A stretch of DNA of 8,687 nucleotides, from assembly GCA_023393095.1 (NCBI GenBank), contig JAEWMT010000084.1:1-8687 (forward strand), read 5' to 3'. Numbering within the stretch: the stretch's first letter is position 1; each line of letters begins with the position of its first letter. Source of the DNA: Bacillota bacterium (lineage in GTDB: Bacteria; Bacillota; Clostridia; Lachnospirales; Lachnospiraceae). The notes below the pieces were generated by a model. The model did no database searches and was not told the DNA's origin. It saw only the letters and a program-made list of their open reading frames with translations. Below, in pieces: positions 7,106-8,687 of the stretch. Position numbers and translations under genes: made by a program.

Positions 7106-7350
7106 AAAATGAAATAATTGCATAATAATTTCACAACTGATTCACCTAATTCTTTTTATGAAACACTGTTTAATCAAAAATCTAATCACTTTTGCTATAT
7201 TTAATATTAATAAATTCAAAGGGAATGCTATACTCTCCCTTATAAAGTGTACCCATTCCATTAGATTAACCACTATTGATTATTACAGTAGCGCCCTACT
7301 TTCAAATTCCAAACTACGAAAGCAACGTAATCTTCTATGTCCGGTAATTA
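7101..7350. other. 250-bp AT-rich spacer between the tandem URO-D-like genes, no gene seen
   Basis: I see no convincing gene here. An open frame crosses it on the plus strand from 7158 but runs into the coding region of copy 2 antisense and lacks a ribosome binding site. Contents: an imperfect inverted repeat GAAATAATT / AATAATTTC at 7111-7132 (8 of 9 pairs); a 9-bp direct repeat TTCACCTAA at 7099-7107 and 7141-7149; a short hairpin AGTAG-CGCC-CTACT near 7287-7300; and AAGGGA / TCCCTT near 7219-7241, which could be a weak terminator for copy 2 on the minus strand, with only a poor U-run. Confidence 0.5.
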
Positions 7351-8409
7351 TTAAAATTTCTTGCGTGCTTCGTATAACGCTAAGATGTTTTCAACCGGTA
7401 CATCTCCTTCAAAGTCCTGACTCGGCGCTAATATATAACCACCATCAACATGTAATGTTTTAATGATATACTCTGTTTCTTTCTTAACTTCTTCTGGTGT
7501 ACCGTGTGGTAGTAAGTGCTGGGTGTCAACTCCTCCTTGGAAGGTCAGCTTATCGCCAAAGTCTCTCTTTAGACCGTCAACCTCCATGCCAACCACTTTC
7601 TGAATCGGTTCCAGTATATCAATACCACATTCAAGCAGATTCGGTATAATTCCTCTGACTGCTCCGCAGGAGTGCTGCAAGTAGTAGCAGTTATACTTAT
7701 GTGCCAACTGTACGAGCTTCTTTGTATTATCTGCAAAGTATTCATTCCACATGGTTGGGCTGAATAACAGACTAATTTGGGTTCCATAGTCATCGCATAC
7801 TCGCAGTAAATCAATTGCACCGTCTCCAGCTATCAGCATTCTTTCATACATTTCCATATAAAATTCACTGTATCTATTGAGCATTGCTTTCACCAGGTCC
7901 GGATCATCTGCCATTAACATATAAAACTCTTCTGCAGGAAACATCTCCAAAAATACTTGGTAGGGTCCCGGCCATCCAATACGAATTGCCTTATCCTTAT
8001 GCTTATCACAGAATCTCTTAACTGCCTCATAATCAAAATGATCGGGATTTGGCCAGTCGGTGAATTTGTTCAAATCCTCAATCGTTTTTACATCCTGCAA
8101 CGGACGGTAAATGGTATGCCAGTTATATTCAATACCATTCCATTTATCAACATATTGTTGTCCAAAAGGATGTGTATGTACGATTTCACCTTTATCATTG
8201 ACAAAATCCGGACGCTCCGGTCCAATATATGGTGGAAAGTCCATAATCCTTGTATCGATTTCCAGAAGATCCATTACCTCGTCATTGGTTTCTACCTGAA
8301 AATGCTTTTTTAACTTATCCCAAGCTGTATCTACACATTGCATGGTAGATGGTACACGATCAGGTTGTTTGTGTTGCACCGCAGCACGTATTCTTTCTTT
8401 ACTTGTCAT
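7351..8409 (-). CDS. Uroporphyrinogen-decarboxylase superfamily protein, copy 2 (methyltransferase-like, function unknown)
   Basis: This 352-residue protein is collinear with copy 1; counting by eye there are about 35 differing residues, most of them conservative (Val/Ile, Asp/Glu, Lys/Arg), plus loss of the final Leu. All likely functional features are kept: PDRVP (16-20), CDDYGTQ (205-211), H246-S-C248 and the APSQDF segment with Gln331. Substitutions cluster at 65-76, 101-110 and 223-234, while 111-155 and 185-218 are nearly invariant. Both copies therefore look functional under purifying selection rather than one being a decaying duplicate. It is the first gene divergent from the LacI-type regulator, so it should respond most directly to the inducer. 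AGAAAGGA-type ribosome binding sequence lies about 9 nt before the ATG (8407-8409). The enzyme reaction is not known; HemE activity is unlikely because the HemE substrate motif is absent. Confidence 0.88.
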   Translation of the reverse strand: MTSKERIRAAVQHKQPDRVPSTMQCVDTAWDKLKKHFQVETNDEVMDLLEIDTRIMDFPPYIGPERPDFVNDKGEIVHTHPFGQQYVDKWNGIEYNWHTIYRPLQDVKTIEDLNKFTDWPNPDHFDYEAVKRFCDKHKDKAIRIGWPGPYQVFLEMFPAEEFYMLMADDPDLVKAMLNRYSEFYMEMYERMLIAGDGAIDLLRVCDDYGTQISLLFSPTMWNEYFADNTKKLVQLAHKYNCYYLQHSCGAVRGIIPNLLECGIDILEPIQKVVGMEVDGLKRDFGDKLTFQGGVDTQHLLPHGTPEEVKKETEYIIKTLHVDGGYILAPSQDFEGDVPVENILALYEARKKF

Positions 8410-8445
8410 AATGTTTTTCCTTTCTTAGAACTATTTGATATATTT

Positions 8446-8475
8446 ATTATATAATCACATCTTTTCATTCATCAA
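8446..8475 (-). promoter_or_regulatory. Sigma-A-type promoter of URO-D-like copy 2
   Basis: On the minus strand a perfect -10 TATAAT (8446-8451) lies 18 bp after a -35 TTGATG (8470-8475), the same geometry as the copy 1 promoter. The operator palindrome is centred 25 bp upstream of the -35, near -61 from the expected start of transcription. That position is unusual for simple repression of this promoter. Confidence 0.72.
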
Positions 8476-8491
8476 TTTAAATATTTAATTA

Positions 8492-8509
8492 AATTTAAAC
8501 GTTTAAATT
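8492..8509. promoter_or_regulatory. Perfect 18-bp palindrome, probable operator of the LacI-family regulator
   Basis: AATTTAAACGTTTAAATT is its own reverse complement, with the central CpG step typical of LacI/GalR-family operators. It lies in the divergent region, 2 bp from the -35 of the regulator promoter. A half-preserved copy sits at the matching place before URO-D-like copy 1. Autoregulation plus control of the catabolic genes is the natural reading, but binding is inferred. Confidence 0.75.
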
Positions 8510-8511
8510 AA

Positions 8512-8540
8512 TTGACATTTCAATTCTTCTGTGACACTAT
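8512..8540 (+). promoter_or_regulatory. Promoter of the LacI-family regulator gene
   Basis: A consensus -35 TTGACA (8512-8517) is followed after 17 bp by CACTAT (8535-8540), a poor -10 that is helped by an extended TG at 8532-8533. The start codon lies 33 bp further on. The adjacent operator suggests that the regulator can occlude its own -35. Confidence 0.6.
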
Positions 8541-8572
8541 ATGATTATAAAATTATAGAAGGGAAGTATTTC

Positions 8573-8687
8573 GTGGCTACTTTAAAGGATGTTGCAAATA
8601 AAGCCGGTGTATCCATTGCAACGGTCTCTTATTGCATTAACAATAGCAAAAGCATCAAGGCTGCAACTCGTGATAAAATATTGCAGG
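8573..8687 (+). CDS. LacI/GalR-family transcriptional regulator, N-terminal part only
   Basis: From GTG at 8573 the frame is open to the window end and encodes 38 residues: MATLKDVANKAGVSIATVSY, then CINNSKSIKAATRDKILQ. This is the LacI DNA-binding domain: helix 1 (LKDVANKAG), the recognition helix (VSIATVSYCIN) and helix 3 (KAATRDKIL). Tyr20 stands where many family members have Arg (TVSR), which is a common variant. GAAGGGAAG (8558-8566) is the ribosome binding site. The sugar-binding and dimerisation domain, about 300 residues, is outside the window. Being divergent from the operon with an operator palindrome between, it is the probable local regulator; the effector is likely the imported sugar or a product of it. 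Confidence 0.92.
   Translation, partial: MATLKDVANKAGVSIATVSYCINNSKSIKAATRDKILQ

Larger units (their letters stand above)
5954..8504. repeat. Tandem duplication: URO-D-like gene plus promoter and operator
   Basis: The unit 5954-7100 is repeated as 7354-8504, covering the coding region, promoter and at least half of the operator. Similarity stops abruptly just right of AAACGTTT (7100 against 8504). DNA identity is uneven: I count 5 mismatches in 115 bp for 6361-6475 against 7761-7875, but 19 in 127 bp for 5954-6080 against 7354-7480. Confidence 0.85.

Noticed and set aside
7158..7463. Plus-strand open frame of 101 codons in the spacer
   Set aside because: It has no ribosome binding site, runs antisense into copy 2 and its product is not recognisable; the similar antisense frame opposite copy 1 comes from the shared coding sequence.
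7569..7820. Minus-strand open frame of 83 codons
   Set aside because: It is an out-of-frame shadow inside copy 2 with no ribosome binding site or family match.
7957..8313. Plus-strand open frame of 118 codons
   Set aside because: It lies fully antisense to URO-D-like copy 2, whose coding quality and paralogue are convincing.
5948..8409. Annotation of the URO-D-like pair as haem biosynthesis HemE
   Set aside because: The N-terminal HemE arginine motif (RQAGR type) is absent, the proteins carry the H-x-C motif of the methyltransferase branch, and no haem gene is nearby.
8492..8509. Catabolite-response element (CcpA cre site)
   Set aside because: The site has the central CG but not the TG...CA ends of the cre consensus, and its perfect symmetry next to a divergent LacI gene favours a local operator.
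1..8687. CRISPR arrays, tRNA or rRNA genes, insertion sequences
   Set aside because: I found no regularly spaced repeats, no cloverleaf-like or rRNA sequence and no transposase; the only long repeat is the URO-D-like gene duplication.

Overview
The window looks like part of a carbohydrate-utilisation locus of a low-GC, Gram-positive, Clostridia-type bacterium, most like Lachnospiraceae. Grounds: AT-rich intergenic DNA, strong AGGAGG-type ribosome binding sites, a lipobox-bearing ABC solute-binding lipoprotein, and a LacI-type regulator divergent from a sugar operon. The taxon is inferred from style only.

Layout: all genes but one are on the minus strand, so transcription runs from right to left. 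At the right edge a LacI-family regulator begins on the plus strand (8573 onward, cut by the window end). Its divergent intergenic region holds an 18-bp perfect palindrome (8492-8509) between two back-to-back promoters. Leftward come two tandem uroporphyrinogen-decarboxylase-superfamily (URO-D-like) genes with about 90% identical proteins (7351-8409 and 5948-7009). Each has its own promoter, and each has a copy (intact or half) of the operator at the same distance. Next is a cytosolic SGNH/GDSL esterase (5290-5928), then a complete ribose/CUT2-type ABC importer in the order ATPase (3669-5213), permease (2638-3684), permease (1613-2638), binding lipoprotein (262-1515). A strong hairpin terminator follows at 172-222. 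Past it, a gene for an L-rhamnose mutarotase (RhaM-like) starts at 128 and runs off the left edge. This gene is absent from a simple ORF listing because it is truncated.

How the parts may work together (inference): the LacI-type protein senses an imported saccharide. The importer brings it in, the esterase could remove an acyl group in the cytosol, and the mutarotase interconverts anomers of a 6-deoxyhexose such as L-rhamnose. The URO-D-like proteins are not haem enzymes: they lack the HemE N-terminal arginine motif and carry an H-x-C zinc-type motif like MtaA/CmuA/MtbA methyltransferases. One speculative reading is a pathway for decorated (O-methylated and/or O-acetylated) deoxysugars, with the URO-D pair handling the methyl group. 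No corrinoid protein is visible in the window, so this is unproven.
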